Assembly: GCA_023423335.1 (NCBI GenBank)
Contig: JAFAFU010000041.1
Coordinates: 1 to 64,000, forward strand
DNA: 64,000 bases
Source of the DNA: Bacillota bacterium
GTDB lineage: Bacteria; Bacillota; Clostridia; Lachnospirales; Lachnospiraceae
Direction of reading: 5' to 3'
Positions 44,026-53,531 of this stretch are shown here, piece after piece. Below the pieces are notes generated by a model that was not told where the DNA came from, did not search any database, and saw nothing but the letters and a program-made list of their open reading frames with translations. A program made the position numbers and the translations under genes. Within the stretch, counting starts at the first letter, position 1; every line of letters starts with the position of its first letter.

Positions 44026-45402
44026 ATGTCAAAGAAAATTCCGCACAGACTTTATCTTTCTGAGGATCAGATGCCAAAGCAGTGGTATAATCTCAGGGCC
44101 GATATGAAGGAGCAGCCCGCTCCTCTGCTTAATCCCGGAACCTTACAGCCGGCTAAGCTGGAGGAGCTCTACCCGGTGTTCTGCGAAAAGCTGGCTGCAC
44201 AGGAGATGGACAGCAATACCAGGTATTTCGATATTCCGGAGGAAATCCAGGACTTCTATAAGATGTACCGCCCTTCACCTTTGATCCGTGCCTTTAAACT
44301 TGAGAAAGCCCTCGGTACACCGGCAAAAATCTATTATAAGTTCGAGGGCAATAATACCTCCGGCAGCCACAAGCTGAATTCCGCCATTGCTCAGGCATAT
44401 TACGCCAAGGAGCAGGGCCTTACCGGTCTGACAACGGAGACCGGTGCCGGCCAGTGGGGGACTGCCCTGGCGGAAGCCTGTTCTTATTATAAGCTCCCGC
44501 TGACAGTGTATATGGTGAAGGTCTCCTACGAGCAGAAGCCCTTCCGTAAATCCGTGATGCAGACCTTCGGCGCCGATATTATACCAAGCCCCAGCAATAC
44601 GACCAACGTAGGGCGTATGATTCTTGAGAAGGATCCGACGACCGGCGGCAGCCTGGGCTGCGCCATCTCTGAGGCGATCGAACAAGCGGTATCCACTCCG
44701 GGCTACCGTTATGTTCTCGGTTCCGTATTAAATCAGGTATTGCTGCACCAATCCATTATAGGATTGGAATCCAAAATGGCTCTGGAGATGTTGGAGGAAT
44801 ATCCCGATATCGTAATCGGCTGTGCCGGCGGCGGCTCTAATTTAGGCGGTTTAATTGCCCCGTTCATGCAGGATAAATTAACGGGAAAGGCTGCTCCCAG
44901 AATAGTTGCCGTAGAGCCTGCCTCCTGTCCTTCCTTCACACGGGGAAAATATGCTTATGATTTTTGCGATACCGGAAGAGTTACCCCTCTGGCCAAGATG
45001 TATACCTTGGGCAGCAGCTTTATGCCGTCTGCAAATCATGCCGGAGGACTTCGTTATCATGGGATGTCTCCGATTCTCTCCAAGCTGTATCATGACGGTT
45101 ACATGGAAGCAGTTGCTGTTGAGCAGACCAAGGTATTCGAAGCAGCGGTGTTCTTTGCAAAGCAGGAAACTATCCTCCCGGCACCGGAATCGGCCCACGC
45201 CATCCGCACTGCCATTGACGAAGCCCTTAAATGCAAGGAATCCGGCGAGGCTAAGACCATATTGTTCGGTTTGACCGGTACGGGCTACTTCGATATGACC
45301 GCCTACAACGCTTATCTGAACGGCTCCATGTCAGATTATATCCCAACCGATGAAGACCTGCAGAGAGGCTTCGACGAACTGCCCCGGGTACCTGAACTGT
45401 AG
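44026..45402 (+). CDS. trpB2: Tryptophan synthase beta-like protein TrpB2
   Basis: A 458-residue PLP enzyme of the TrpB2 branch (longer than the ~400-residue TrpB1). The PLP lysine lies in NNTSGSHKLNSAIAQAYYA, ETGAGQWGTALA follows, and the phosphate-binding GCAGGGSNLGG is near residue 265. TrpB2 condenses serine with indole to tryptophan. No trpA is adjacent, so it may salvage free indole rather than work in a TrpAB complex. The Trp T-box in front confirms the link to tryptophan. AAAGGAG precedes the ATG. Confidence 0.93.
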   Translation: MSKKIPHRLYLSEDQMPKQWYNLRADMKEQPAPLLNPGTLQPAKLEELYPVFCEKLAAQEMDSNTRYFDIPEEIQDFYKMYRPSPLIRAFKLEKALGTPAKIYYKFEGNNTSGSHKLNSAIAQAYYAKEQGLTGLTTETGAGQWGTALAEACSYYKLPLTVYMVKVSYEQKPFRKSVMQTFGADIIPSPSNTTNVGRMILEKDPTTGGSLGCAISEAIEQAVSTPGYRYVLGSVLNQVLLHQSIIGLESKMALEMLEEYPDIVIGCAGGGSNLGGLIAPFMQDKLTGKAAPRIVAVEPASCPSFTRGKYAYDFCDTGRVTPLAKMYTLGSSFMPSANHAGGLRYHGMSPILSKLYHDGYMEAVAVEQTKVFEAAVFFAKQETILPAPESAHAIRTAIDEALKCKESGEAKTILFGLTGTGYFDMTAYNAYLNGSMSDYIPTDEDLQRGFDELPRVPEL

Positions 45403-45433
45403 AATTTTATTTGTTTATGATATAACCATCCGT

Positions 45434-45480
45434 TAAAGGCTTCGAGAGCGGTACGTAATGTACCGCTCCCGAAGCCTTTA
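45434..45480. repeat. Near-perfect 47-bp palindrome between convergent genes
   Basis: TAAAGGCTTCG-A-GAGCGGTAC, loop GTAAT, then its complement with one mismatch. It sits between the trpB2 and MFS stop codons. No T-tract follows on either strand, so it is not a canonical terminator, though it may slow or end transcription from both sides. ATGATATAAC lies directly to its left (45418-45427). Confidence 0.75.
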
Positions 45481-45488
45481 GACATACA

Positions 45489-46718
45489 TCATCCGGATGT
45501 ATTATCGTCCCTGAATATTGATTCTGCCGGAACCCGTCTTTTTATCCGGGCAAAAATAAGCATAAATATTACAGTAAGTATTGCGGTATAGCCGGCGATG
45601 CATACCAGCATACCGTGTAAAGCGATAAAGTTAAGGAACAGTCCAAGAATGCAAAAGCACAGGATTCCATACAGGTTCATGGATAAGGAAAGGATGGAAT
45701 GAACGGTTGATCTTCCTTCCTCCTCAATCCTCTGCTGTATGAAGTCCTCCTGCAGTATATCAGCTACCGCCATTACCAGGTAATAGAAGCCATAGAAACC
45801 CATTGCGGCAAAGCTTCTTATCGCGCCGGCGGCTGCAAGGCTCATGGCACCCATGATGCAGAGACTGCTTACCAAATAGATCCGTTTCTTTTTCCCCAAG
45901 GCTCTCTCCGTTATACGGCGGAAGAAGGGGGTCAAATATCCCCCGAGTGCCACCAGGATAAAACGCATAGCTGACCATATGCCTATCCCTGACATGGATA
46001 ATCCATACTCTTTGGCTATCACCGCATCATACTCATCCAATACTCCGGCCATTCCAACTACCATAACGGCCAGAAGAGAAAAGACCAGAAGCTCCTTTGT
46101 CCTGAAAAGAAAGGAAAACGCATTTTTCAGGGTTTCCTGTTTCTCAGTCCTTGCCAGAGTTGTTTCCCGATATAAATTAACTTCTTTATACAGGCATGCA
46201 ATTCCGGCGGAAATTATGCAGAAGGCCACAGAGAGATACAAAGCCCACCGGATGCCGAAATAAGTACCGATAAATCCTCCTCCAACCGCAGCCAGGATAT
46301 TACCGATACCGGACAGAAATCGTCCCCTTCCCAGATACCGGTCAAAATCAGTTTCCCGTCCTTCCTGTTTCAGTGAATCAAAAAGCAGGGCTTCTTCCGC
46401 TCCGGAAACAAATGCACCGCCGGTCCCCCACAGGATAAAACCAAGGGCAAACAGCTCAAACCGGTCGGAAAAACTCCATATTAAATAACAGGCGGCCCGG
46501 CATAAGCTTCCAATCATGATCATATTTTTTCTGCTCCAACGGTCGGCCATTACTCCTGACGGGATCTCCAGCAACACGACAGCAAGGCTCCAGATGGCAA
46601 GCAAAACAGAGATCTGCTGTACCGTTAATCCCTTATTCTCAAAATAGATAAGATATAATGGATAAATCGGCATCAGATCCTCAAATAATTTTCGTATCAC
46701 AAACTTTTTCGTATTCAT
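45489..46718 (-). CDS. MFS transporter
   Basis: A 409-residue protein with about twelve hydrophobic segments. The loop-2/3 signature GVMADRWSRKNMIMIGS (about 55-71) is the major facilitator motif A. It looks like a drug/small-molecule exporter; substrate unknown. GGAGG precedes the ATG. It lies next to a MATE exporter on the same strand with a 184-bp gap that holds no recognised site. Confidence 0.88.
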   Translation of the reverse strand: MNTKKFVIRKLFEDLMPIYPLYLIYFENKGLTVQQISVLLAIWSLAVVLLEIPSGVMADRWSRKNMIMIGSLCRAACYLIWSFSDRFELFALGFILWGTGGAFVSGAEEALLFDSLKQEGRETDFDRYLGRGRFLSGIGNILAAVGGGFIGTYFGIRWALYLSVAFCIISAGIACLYKEVNLYRETTLARTEKQETLKNAFSFLFRTKELLVFSLLAVMVVGMAGVLDEYDAVIAKEYGLSMSGIGIWSAMRFILVALGGYLTPFFRRITERALGKKKRIYLVSSLCIMGAMSLAAAGAIRSFAAMGFYGFYYLVMAVADILQEDFIQQRIEEEGRSTVHSILSLSMNLYGILCFCILGLFLNFIALHGMLVCIAGYTAILTVIFMLIFARIKRRVPAESIFRDDNTSG

Positions 46719-46902
46719 ATTGCCTCCAGCTTAATATAAAATTGACGCAGTTTAATATTAATGCTGGCGGACCTCGGATCGACCGGTGTTACTGGCCTGT
46801 ATCAAACCACTTCTTCATATCTGCTCCTCCTCTCCCGGATGCATCCCAGGTACCCTTGTCAAGCTGTACCTTTGTTTTGTAACTCCATAATATGATATAA
46901 AT

Positions 46903-48297
46903 TTAATTTTTACCGATGCTCTTTTGTTCTATTAATCCGTTCAGTCTCTTAAGCTCTACCAGGAGAAAAGCCCCGGTAACCAGGAAGGAAACAGCATCGG
47001 ATATCGGCGCCGCTGCCAGAATTCCATCCATGCCGAACAGCTTCGACAGAATTAAAATCATTGGTATCAGAATTAGTATCTGTCTGCTCAGAGTGAGAAT
47101 CAGAGAGATTCTCGGTCTCCCCACCGCCTGGAAATACAGGGCTCCGATAATCTGGATACCCAGAACGGGAAGCATCATCATCCACACTTTGATTGCAGTG
47201 ATTCCAAACTCCAGAAATTCCTCTTCCTTTCCGAAAAATCCGATCAGGGTCTCCGGGAAAAGCCTGGTTGCCGTAAATCCGATCAGAGCTACAACGGTTG
47301 CTGCCGCAATTGCTTTGCCCAAAGTCTCTCTGATACGGCTGTAATTGCCCGCACCGCGGTTATAGCCGATGATCGGCTGAGCTCCGTGGCTGATTCCGAT
47401 GGTTGGCAGTACCAGAATCTGCTGAAGACTGCCGATGGCTCCCATTCCGCCGATTGCCACATCTCCTCCGTACACCCGCAGGCTGTTATTGAGTATCAGG
47501 TTCAGCAGGCTTGCACTGATCTGGTTGGAAAAGGAGGGCAGTCCGGCAAGAACGATATTTCCCACCCGGTGAAGCTTCAGTCTCATATACTTCAGCCGGA
47601 GCTTCATGTTACTGCGCTTCGAGACAAAGTATGCGATCCCCCAGACCGCCGACAATCCCTGTCCGCCGATGGTTGCCAGGGCGGCGCCGGTCATTCCCAT
47701 ATCAAACAGATAGATAAACACATAGTCAAATATAATATTAAATCCCGCTCCGATGAACATGGATACCATTGCTGTCTTCGGGCTGCCATCCGCTCTCATA
47801 AAATGGTTGCAGCCGACAGAGGGACCCTGTAATACGGAGGCATATAAAATAATCCGCATATACTCCACCGCATAGGGCATACTGCTTTCCCTGGCTCCGA
47901 ATAACCAGAGCAGCCGTTCCAGATTAAGCAGGGCAAAGATCATGAACAGAAAGGAGGTAACGAAGATCATCATAATGGAATTGCCGAGAATCTTTTCCGC
48001 ACCTTCCCGGTCCCTCTCCCCAAGCCGGATGGAGAACAATGCCGCTCCTCCCGCTCCGAACATCAGAGCCATACCCATCATAATCATCATAATCGGAAAG
48101 GAAACGGACAATGCCGTAAGTCCTAAGGAACCAATCCCTTCCGCATTGCCGATGAAGATCCGGTCTACGATATTATAGATTGCATTGACCAGCATTCCCA
48201 CGGTTGCCGGTATCGAAAACTCTGCGAGAAGGGCTCCCACACTTTTTGTTCCTAGTCTATCCTGTGTACTTTTTATTCTTATTGGTTTTTCTGTCAT
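46903..48297 (-). CDS. MATE family efflux transporter
   Basis: A 464-residue twelve-helix protein of the MATE/MatE superfamily (MepA/NorM-like) that exports cationic compounds with Na+ or H+. It starts LLAEFSIPATVGMLVNAIYNIVDRIFIGN and has the second MatE repeat beginning near residue 240 (VLAGLPSFSNQISASLLNLIL). Substrate is unknown. The MepA-like subgroup is common in Clostridia. It is divergent from the sigma-factor gene, with 292 bp between them. Confidence 0.9.
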   Translation of the reverse strand: MTEKPIRIKSTQDRLGTKSVGALLAEFSIPATVGMLVNAIYNIVDRIFIGNAEGIGSLGLTALSVSFPIMMIMMGMALMFGAGGAALFSIRLGERDREGAEKILGNSIMMIFVTSFLFMIFALLNLERLLWLFGARESSMPYAVEYMRIILYASVLQGPSVGCNHFMRADGSPKTAMVSMFIGAGFNIIFDYVFIYLFDMGMTGAALATIGGQGLSAVWGIAYFVSKRSNMKLRLKYMRLKLHRVGNIVLAGLPSFSNQISASLLNLILNNSLRVYGGDVAIGGMGAIGSLQQILVLPTIGISHGAQPIIGYNRGAGNYSRIRETLGKAIAAATVVALIGFTATRLFPETLIGFFGKEEEFLEFGITAIKVWMMMLPVLGIQIIGALYFQAVGRPRISLILTLSRQILILIPMILILSKLFGMDGILAAAPISDAVSFLVTGAFLLVELKRLNGLIEQKSIGKN

Positions 48298-48538
48298 TGG
48301 TTCTTCTCCCTGTCTGTTGTCAATTCCGCATTCCGAGATGGATTATGTATCCAGAATATTATAACCCCTATCCATGACATAGTAAAGCGCTATCGCATTT
48401 CCGGGATTTGATGCCTAAATTGTCCGTCATCCGGTGCTATTCTCCCAATGATAGGATTTACTGATTTACTAATGCTATCCAAGGATTTTACCTTTTCTCC
48501 CAGTAAATAATTTTCATATTTCTTTATTCCTCTGCCTA

Positions 48539-48547
48539 TGATATAAT
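48539..48547 (+). promoter_or_regulatory. Extended -10 promoter of the sigma-factor gene
   Basis: TGATATAAT gives an extended -10 (TGnTATAAT), with only a poor -35 17 bp upstream. It is about 43 bp before the start codon. The rest of the 48298-48589 gap shows nothing recognisable. Confidence 0.55.
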
Positions 48548-48589
48548 ATTGTTTAGTGCATTTTTAGTTCAAAAGATGGAGGAATTTTA

Positions 48590-49723
48590 ATGAACGAACA
48601 ACCTATCCATGATATCCTTGAAATAAAATTCAGCGAACTGATTATATCTGCCAACCGACAGAAGGGTATTTTAGATGCAGATAAGGTCAATACTTTAATC
48701 AGTGAATTGAATTTGGATAATAAACAGATTGATAAAATATATGAGAGACTCGAGGCTTATAATATCGTTGTACTGAATTCTTCCGAAGATGAGGAGGAGC
48801 CTGATGATGAAATACTGATTGAACTGGATCAGGATTCCGAGGAAGCCCACACAGAGACAGATTTTCTATCCAATGTCTCTTCTTCCTCCTCCATGTCCGA
48901 TGACCCGGTCCATCTGTATCTGAAAGAAATCGGAAATTATCCCTTGCTTTCCCTGTCGGACGAGGTTGAGCTTTCGAAAAGGATTGAGCAGGGGGATGAG
49001 GCAGCAAAGCAATTGCTGGCTGAATCCAACCTCCGGCTTGTTGTCAGTATCGCCAAACGTTATGTGGGAAGAGGCCTGTCCTTTCTTGATCTGATCCAGG
49101 AGGGTAATCTTGGACTGATTAAGGCAGTTGAAAAATTCGACTATACAAAAGGCTTTAAGTTCAGTACCTATGCTACCTGGTGGATACGCCAGGCCATTAC
49201 CAGATCCATTGCCGACCAGTCCCGGACAATCCGAATCCCCGTACATATGTCCGAGGTGATTAATAAAACCTACCGCGTTTCCAGGGGCCTGCTGCAGGAT
49301 CTCGGCAGAGAACCCACCGAGCAGGAATTAGCCGAGGCCATGGGAATGCCGGTTGATAAGGTCCGGGAAATACTGAAGGTTTCCGCGGATCCCATTTCTC
49401 TTGATACACCCATCGGAGAAGAGGATGACAGCCATCTCGGCGATTTTATCCGGGATGATAATATTATGGGACCTGAGGATGCCGCTTCTTATTCCATCCT
49501 GCGGGATCAAATCGCCAGACTGTTGGATACTCTTACCGAGCGGGAACAGCGTGTGTTGATTTTACGTTTCGGACTAAAGGATGGCAGGAGCAGGACTCTG
49601 GAGGAGGTAGGTAAGGAATTCAACGTAACCCGTGAGAGAATCCGTCAGATCGAAGCCAAGGCGTTACGTAAATTACGACATCCCAGCAGAGCGAAGATGC
49701 TGAAGGGTTTTGAAACCGTATAA
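48590..49723 (+). CDS. RpoD-family (sigma-70) RNA polymerase sigma factor
   Basis: A 377-residue sigma factor with an intact region 1.1-like N-terminus (1-60), an acidic linker (about 63-90), region 1.2-2 (DDPVHLYLKEIGNYPLLS; then NLRLVVSIAKRYVGRGLSFLDLIQEGNLGLIKAVEKFDY), region 2.4 with YATWWIRQAITRSIADQ, region 3 with RIPVHMSEVINK, and region 4.2 HTH EVGKEFNVTRERIRQIEAKALRKL. It looks like a primary sigma factor, but the usual dnaG partner is absent and a plsC-type gene follows. It is either the housekeeping SigA moved out of its operon or a paralogue. GGAGG precedes the ATG. Confidence 0.9.
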   Translation: MNEQPIHDILEIKFSELIISANRQKGILDADKVNTLISELNLDNKQIDKIYERLEAYNIVVLNSSEDEEEPDDEILIELDQDSEEAHTETDFLSNVSSSSSMSDDPVHLYLKEIGNYPLLSLSDEVELSKRIEQGDEAAKQLLAESNLRLVVSIAKRYVGRGLSFLDLIQEGNLGLIKAVEKFDYTKGFKFSTYATWWIRQAITRSIADQSRTIRIPVHMSEVINKTYRVSRGLLQDLGREPTEQELAEAMGMPVDKVREILKVSADPISLDTPIGEEDDSHLGDFIRDDNIMGPEDAASYSILRDQIARLLDTLTEREQRVLILRFGLKDGRSRTLEEVGKEFNVTRERIRQIEAKALRKLRHPSRAKMLKGFETV

Positions 49724-49760
49724 GTACTGATATATGATATATATTAGAAAGGACTGCCTG

Positions 49761-50474
49761 ATGAAACGAATCCTATTAATGGTTATCAGAAATATATTTA
49801 TCTTACCGTTCTGGCTGATCCGGCTGCAGCAGCTGTGCAACATTGAAAAATATGATGCTAAAACCAGGTATGCTTTTCTGCACAGGATAACCCCGATTGT
49901 CAACCGGCGCGGCCGGGTGAAGATCGAATGCCACGGTATTGAAAATTTACCGGCCAAAACCGGTTATATCATTTTTCCAAACCACCAAGGGTTATTTGAT
50001 GCCCTGGCATTTCTGGAAACCCATGAAAGACCCTTTGTCACGGTAATGAAGAAGGAAGTGAAGAATGTCTTCCTTTTAAAACAGATTATCCACATACTGC
50101 AGGCAGAAATCATTGACCGGGAAGATGTGAGGCAGTCCATGCAAGTCATTATGAACATGACAAGAAGAGTGAAGGAGGGTGAGAACTTCATCATATTTGC
50201 CGAAGGAACCAGATCAAAGAACGGCAACCGGCTTGGAGAATTTAAAGGTGGAAGCTTCAAGAGTGCCATGAACGCCAAATGCCCGATTGTTCCTGTGGCA
50301 CTGATCGATTCCTTTAAAGCATTTGACACCCGATCCATTAAAAAACTGGCTGTGCAGATCCATTATCTCCCACCTCTTTACTATGAAGATTACCAGGGAA
50401 TGAAATCAACAGAAATCGCAGAGCTGGTAGCCTCGAGAATTACCGAAACCATCGAAAAGAACATCAGATCATGA
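49761..50474 (+). CDS. Lysophospholipid acyltransferase (PlsC family)
   Basis: A 237-residue 1-acylglycerol-3-phosphate O-acyltransferase-like protein. The catalytic NHQGLFDALAF (NHxxxxD) is at about 71-77 and FAEGTRSKNGNR, the EGTR motif, near 145. An N-terminal hydrophobic segment (about 4-20) would anchor it to the membrane. It likely makes phosphatidic acid. I start at ATG 49761 (AAAGGA upstream); nine extra codons overlap the 37-bp gap after the sigma gene, so both may be co-transcribed. Confidence 0.88.
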   Translation: MKRILLMVIRNIFILPFWLIRLQQLCNIEKYDAKTRYAFLHRITPIVNRRGRVKIECHGIENLPAKTGYIIFPNHQGLFDALAFLETHERPFVTVMKKEVKNVFLLKQIIHILQAEIIDREDVRQSMQVIMNMTRRVKEGENFIIFAEGTRSKNGNRLGEFKGGSFKSAMNAKCPIVPVALIDSFKAFDTRSIKKLAVQIHYLPPLYYEDYQGMKSTEIAELVASRITETIEKNIRS

Positions 50475-50480
50475 GGAACA

Positions 50481-50548
50481 GAAAAGATAAAGAAATCATC
50501 CTTATCCATGCTTTTGTGCATTATTGATGATATCCTTATCTTTTTTTG
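50481..50548 (+). terminator. Terminator after the sigma-factor/plsC unit
   Basis: AAAAGATAA..ATCATC pairs with GATGAT..TTATCTTTTTTT over a longer loop; ends in seven T. Confidence 0.8.
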
Positions 50549-50691
50549 TGTTATTCTGACGAAATACCTCCCATATATTTCTTGTAATTTACTTCTATTA
50601 CCAGCGCGATACCAAAACAGTTGATTTTCCTGTTATCTTAAGCTATAATATCTTTTGCAATGTAAATCCACTCCGTTTGGAAGGTGAATGA

Positions 50692-52065
50692 ATGAGAACA
50701 AAGAGAACCATCTTTTCCATGGTTGCCGTTCTGTCAGTTTTTTGGTTATCCCTTGTATTCGATATAGAACGTCCTACTTCTACAGTACAGGGCGATCGAC
50801 CAGCCGTTGAAGCTTCCGCGGCTGTCACTGCAGACACAACCTCGGAGGATTCTAACTCCAGAGTCATGTCCTTCTCCTATGGCGGCGGCGTAACCGCCTC
50901 ATATAGTAACAGGTTATATGATGCCCTCCTTTATGATGAAGCCGGAACAGAATCCGACAGTATACCGGAAACCAGCGATCCAAAAACCTCATTAACTGCT
51001 CCCGATGCCGGTGATACCCCTGAGTCAGCCGAAGATAATCCCGCAGAGGGTTTGACTGCCTCTGAAGCGAAAGCCGCTTATGAAACCATTGATACTGCCG
51101 ATTCTGCTTTAACGGAGCAGGCTGCCCCCGAGGAAGAAGCAGCACCCTCCGAATATGCCAATATCGGCATCTCTGTTGCCAGCTCCTATGTGAATATCCG
51201 GAAGAAAGCCGATACAGAGAGCGAAGTTCTCGGTAAGCTGTTCCGGGATTCCGCCGCAGAGATTTTGGATAAGGCCGGTGACTGGTATCTCGTTGAATCC
51301 GGCAGCGTTACCGGTTATGTGAAAGCCGACTATATTAAAACAGGGATTCCCGATGAAGAACTGATAGCGAAATACGGCGAGCTCCGGATTCGTGTCAGTG
51401 TGGACGGGCTGAATGTCCGGGAAGAACCCAGTACGGAGTCAGACAAATTAACGGTAGTATACCAGAACGAGAGATATCCCGTGATTGAACTTGAGCCGGA
51501 ATGGGTCAAGGTTGACATAACGGATGACAGAGTCATCGGCTATGTGAGACGGGATATGATCGAATTAATTGTAGATTTCAAGAAGGCCGTATCAAAGGAA
51601 GAAGAAGCAGAACTGTTACGGTTACAGGCGGAAGAGCGGGCGAAGCAGGAAACTGCCATTAAATATCGCGATGAGGTCGATCATACGGATGATGAGCTCA
51701 AGCTCCTGGCCTGTCTGGTCCACTCAGAGGCAGGAAACCAAAGCTATGAGGGAAGACTTGCCGTAGCAAATGTTGTCCTGAACCGGATAAAATCCTCAAA
51801 ATATCCGAATACCATCAAGGCTGTCATTTATCAGCCGGGACAATTCACGGTTGCAGACAGCGGTTCTCTGGCGAAACAGCTGGCGAATTACGGGAATTAC
51901 AATTCAAATTCCCAGAAGCTTTCCGTTAAGGCTGCCAAAGCTGCCCTGGCGGGAGCCAATAATATCGGAAGCCGTTTGTATTTCCATTCCTATAAGTCTG
52001 CCAAGAAAAAAGGGTATGACAAAAAGAGCAATGCAGTTAAGATAGAGGATCATTTATTCTGGTAA
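50692..52065 (+). CDS. Secreted SH3-domain cell wall hydrolase (SleB/CwlJ type)
   Basis: A 457-residue exported protein. Signal/anchor segment 1-25; a long, low-complexity Glu/Ala/Pro/Thr-rich linker (about 35-155); two bacterial SH3 domains (about 158-215, ASSYVNIRKKADTESEVLGK; 225-290, LNVREEPSTESDKL); and a C-terminal SleB-type hydrolase (about 330-457) with KLLACLVHSEAGNQSYEGRLAVANVVLNRIKS, in which the Glu of HSEAG is the likely catalytic acid. It may cut spore cortex or vegetative wall. The SH3 plus linker design matches the NlpC/P60 protein at 23450-24673. Confidence 0.9.
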   Translation: MRTKRTIFSMVAVLSVFWLSLVFDIERPTSTVQGDRPAVEASAAVTADTTSEDSNSRVMSFSYGGGVTASYSNRLYDALLYDEAGTESDSIPETSDPKTSLTAPDAGDTPESAEDNPAEGLTASEAKAAYETIDTADSALTEQAAPEEEAAPSEYANIGISVASSYVNIRKKADTESEVLGKLFRDSAAEILDKAGDWYLVESGSVTGYVKADYIKTGIPDEELIAKYGELRIRVSVDGLNVREEPSTESDKLTVVYQNERYPVIELEPEWVKVDITDDRVIGYVRRDMIELIVDFKKAVSKEEEAELLRLQAEERAKQETAIKYRDEVDHTDDELKLLACLVHSEAGNQSYEGRLAVANVVLNRIKSSKYPNTIKAVIYQPGQFTVADSGSLAKQLANYGNYNSNSQKLSVKAAKAALAGANNIGSRLYFHSYKSAKKKGYDKKSNAVKIEDHLFW

Positions 52066-52102
52066 CTGCTGCTACGATCTAAGATGGGAAATTCCATATT
52101 AT

Positions 52103-52150
52103 AAAAAAGAAGATGTTTGACGGCACTTACCGTAAACATCTTCTTTTTTA
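52103..52150. terminator. Bidirectional terminator between hydrolase and PFK genes
   Basis: AAAAAAGAAGATGTTT pairs with AAACATCTTCTTTTTT around a GGC..CC-containing loop; poly-A and poly-T at opposite ends serve both convergent genes. Confidence 0.93.
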
Positions 52151-52163
52151 TGAAAAAGCAGGA

Positions 52164-53387
52164 TTAGTATAGTCTGATCTGTTTCGGAATACCATTCTCA
52201 TACTTTAAGTTGGTTTCGCCCTGAATCAGAGGAAGAAGGTATGCCATCATTTCCTCTGTCACATCATTGCCGCCCTTGCTGATCCATTCCATGGGAACAA
52301 TTTTCTCGTGATTAGCGACTTCGCTTACCGGAACCGGAACAAATTCAACCCTGTAAGGCTTGTCTGAGATTCTCTTGATCGCTGCCATTTTACCGGTCTC
52401 GCCATCCAGCGCCAGACCCAATGCCTTTTGTCCAAGCATCAGGGATTCGATAATGTCGGTCTCACTGGCGATATGGGCAGCCGCTCTCTGCATCAGATTA
52501 AGCTCTATGGAACGGGTCTTGCAGCCGATCCCTTCACGTACCATCTGCTCCAGAGCGCGGGCAGCGCCTGCAATGTATTTGTGCCCAAAGTTATCCACTG
52601 CACCGCTGGACATGGAATCAGAAACATACGCCCCGGTACTGTCCTTGACACCTTCACTGACCGCTACCAGAACACCCGGTTTCTTCTCCTGGATTTTCCT
52701 GATATCATCAATAAATCTATCTTTATCAAATTCCTGTTCGCAAAGATAAATAAGATCTGCACCGGTACCGCCGTTGACTCTGGACAGAGCTGCCGCTGCT
52801 GTCAGCCAGCCCGCATTTCTTCCCATAATCTCTACGATAGTTACCGCAGGGATGTCATAAACATTGATGTCCCTCTCCAGCTCTACAATCGTAGTCGCGA
52901 TATATTTCGCAGCGGAGCCGAAGCCGGGGCTGTGGTCTGTCAGGTTCAGGTCATTATCTACGGTCTTCGGCGCGCCGATTACCTTAATATCCTCTATATG
53001 ATTCATACTGCAATACTCGGACAGCTTATCCACGGTGTCCATGGAATCGTTGCCGCCAATGTAAATAAAATACTTAATATCGTATTTCTTGAAGGTAGCG
53101 ATTATTTTCTTATAAGGTTCCTCATCCTTACGCCAATCCTTCATCTTATATCTGCAGGAGCCAAGGGCTGAAGACGGAGTGTAGGTCAGGGTATCCATTG
53201 CCTGGGTGTCCCTTACCAGTTCGTTCAGATCAATCAGGTTATCCTTAATAGCACCTTCAATACCATTCCTGGCACCATAAACCTTATCCACTTTTCCACT
53301 GGCGCGGACGCCCTGTAATACGCCGGCTAAGGTTGCATTAATTGCAGCTGTGGGTCCACCGGACTGGGCCACTAATAAATTCTTCAT
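52164..53387 (-). CDS. pfp: 6-phosphofructokinase, PPi-dependent type by signature
   Basis: Phosphorylates fructose 6-phosphate. The 407-residue protein reads YIGGNDSMDT at about 109-118 where ATP enzymes have GGDGS, and GAPKTVDNDL at 138-147, where the Lys replaces the Gly of ATP-PFKs. Asp at the second position and this Lys are the two residues that distinguish pyrophosphate-linked enzymes, so PPi dependence is inferred. The catalytic Asp is in TVDND. The start at 53387 has AAGGAGG upstream; the frame extends 38 codons further without support. Confidence 0.9.
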   Translation of the reverse strand: MKNLLVAQSGGPTAAINATLAGVLQGVRASGKVDKVYGARNGIEGAIKDNLIDLNELVRDTQAMDTLTYTPSSALGSCRYKMKDWRKDEEPYKKIIATFKKYDIKYFIYIGGNDSMDTVDKLSEYCSMNHIEDIKVIGAPKTVDNDLNLTDHSPGFGSAAKYIATTIVELERDINVYDIPAVTIVEIMGRNAGWLTAAAALSRVNGGTGADLIYLCEQEFDKDRFIDDIRKIQEKKPGVLVAVSEGVKDSTGAYVSDSMSSGAVDNFGHKYIAGAARALEQMVREGIGCKTRSIELNLMQRAAAHIASETDIIESLMLGQKALGLALDGETGKMAAIKRISDKPYRVEFVPVPVSEVANHEKIVPMEWISKGGNDVTEEMMAYLLPLIQGETNLKYENGIPKQIRLY

Positions 53388-53531
53388 TTTCTTCCTCCTT
53401 ATAATTCTAGTGCTCCGTGCACAAAGCAAGAGCCTTGGGGTTGACAGAGCGCTACTTAGTATATTATTACATTTACCCATTCTATCATGCATGGGAAGCA
53501 TTCGTCAAGCCAATGAACTAATGGTTTCCCA

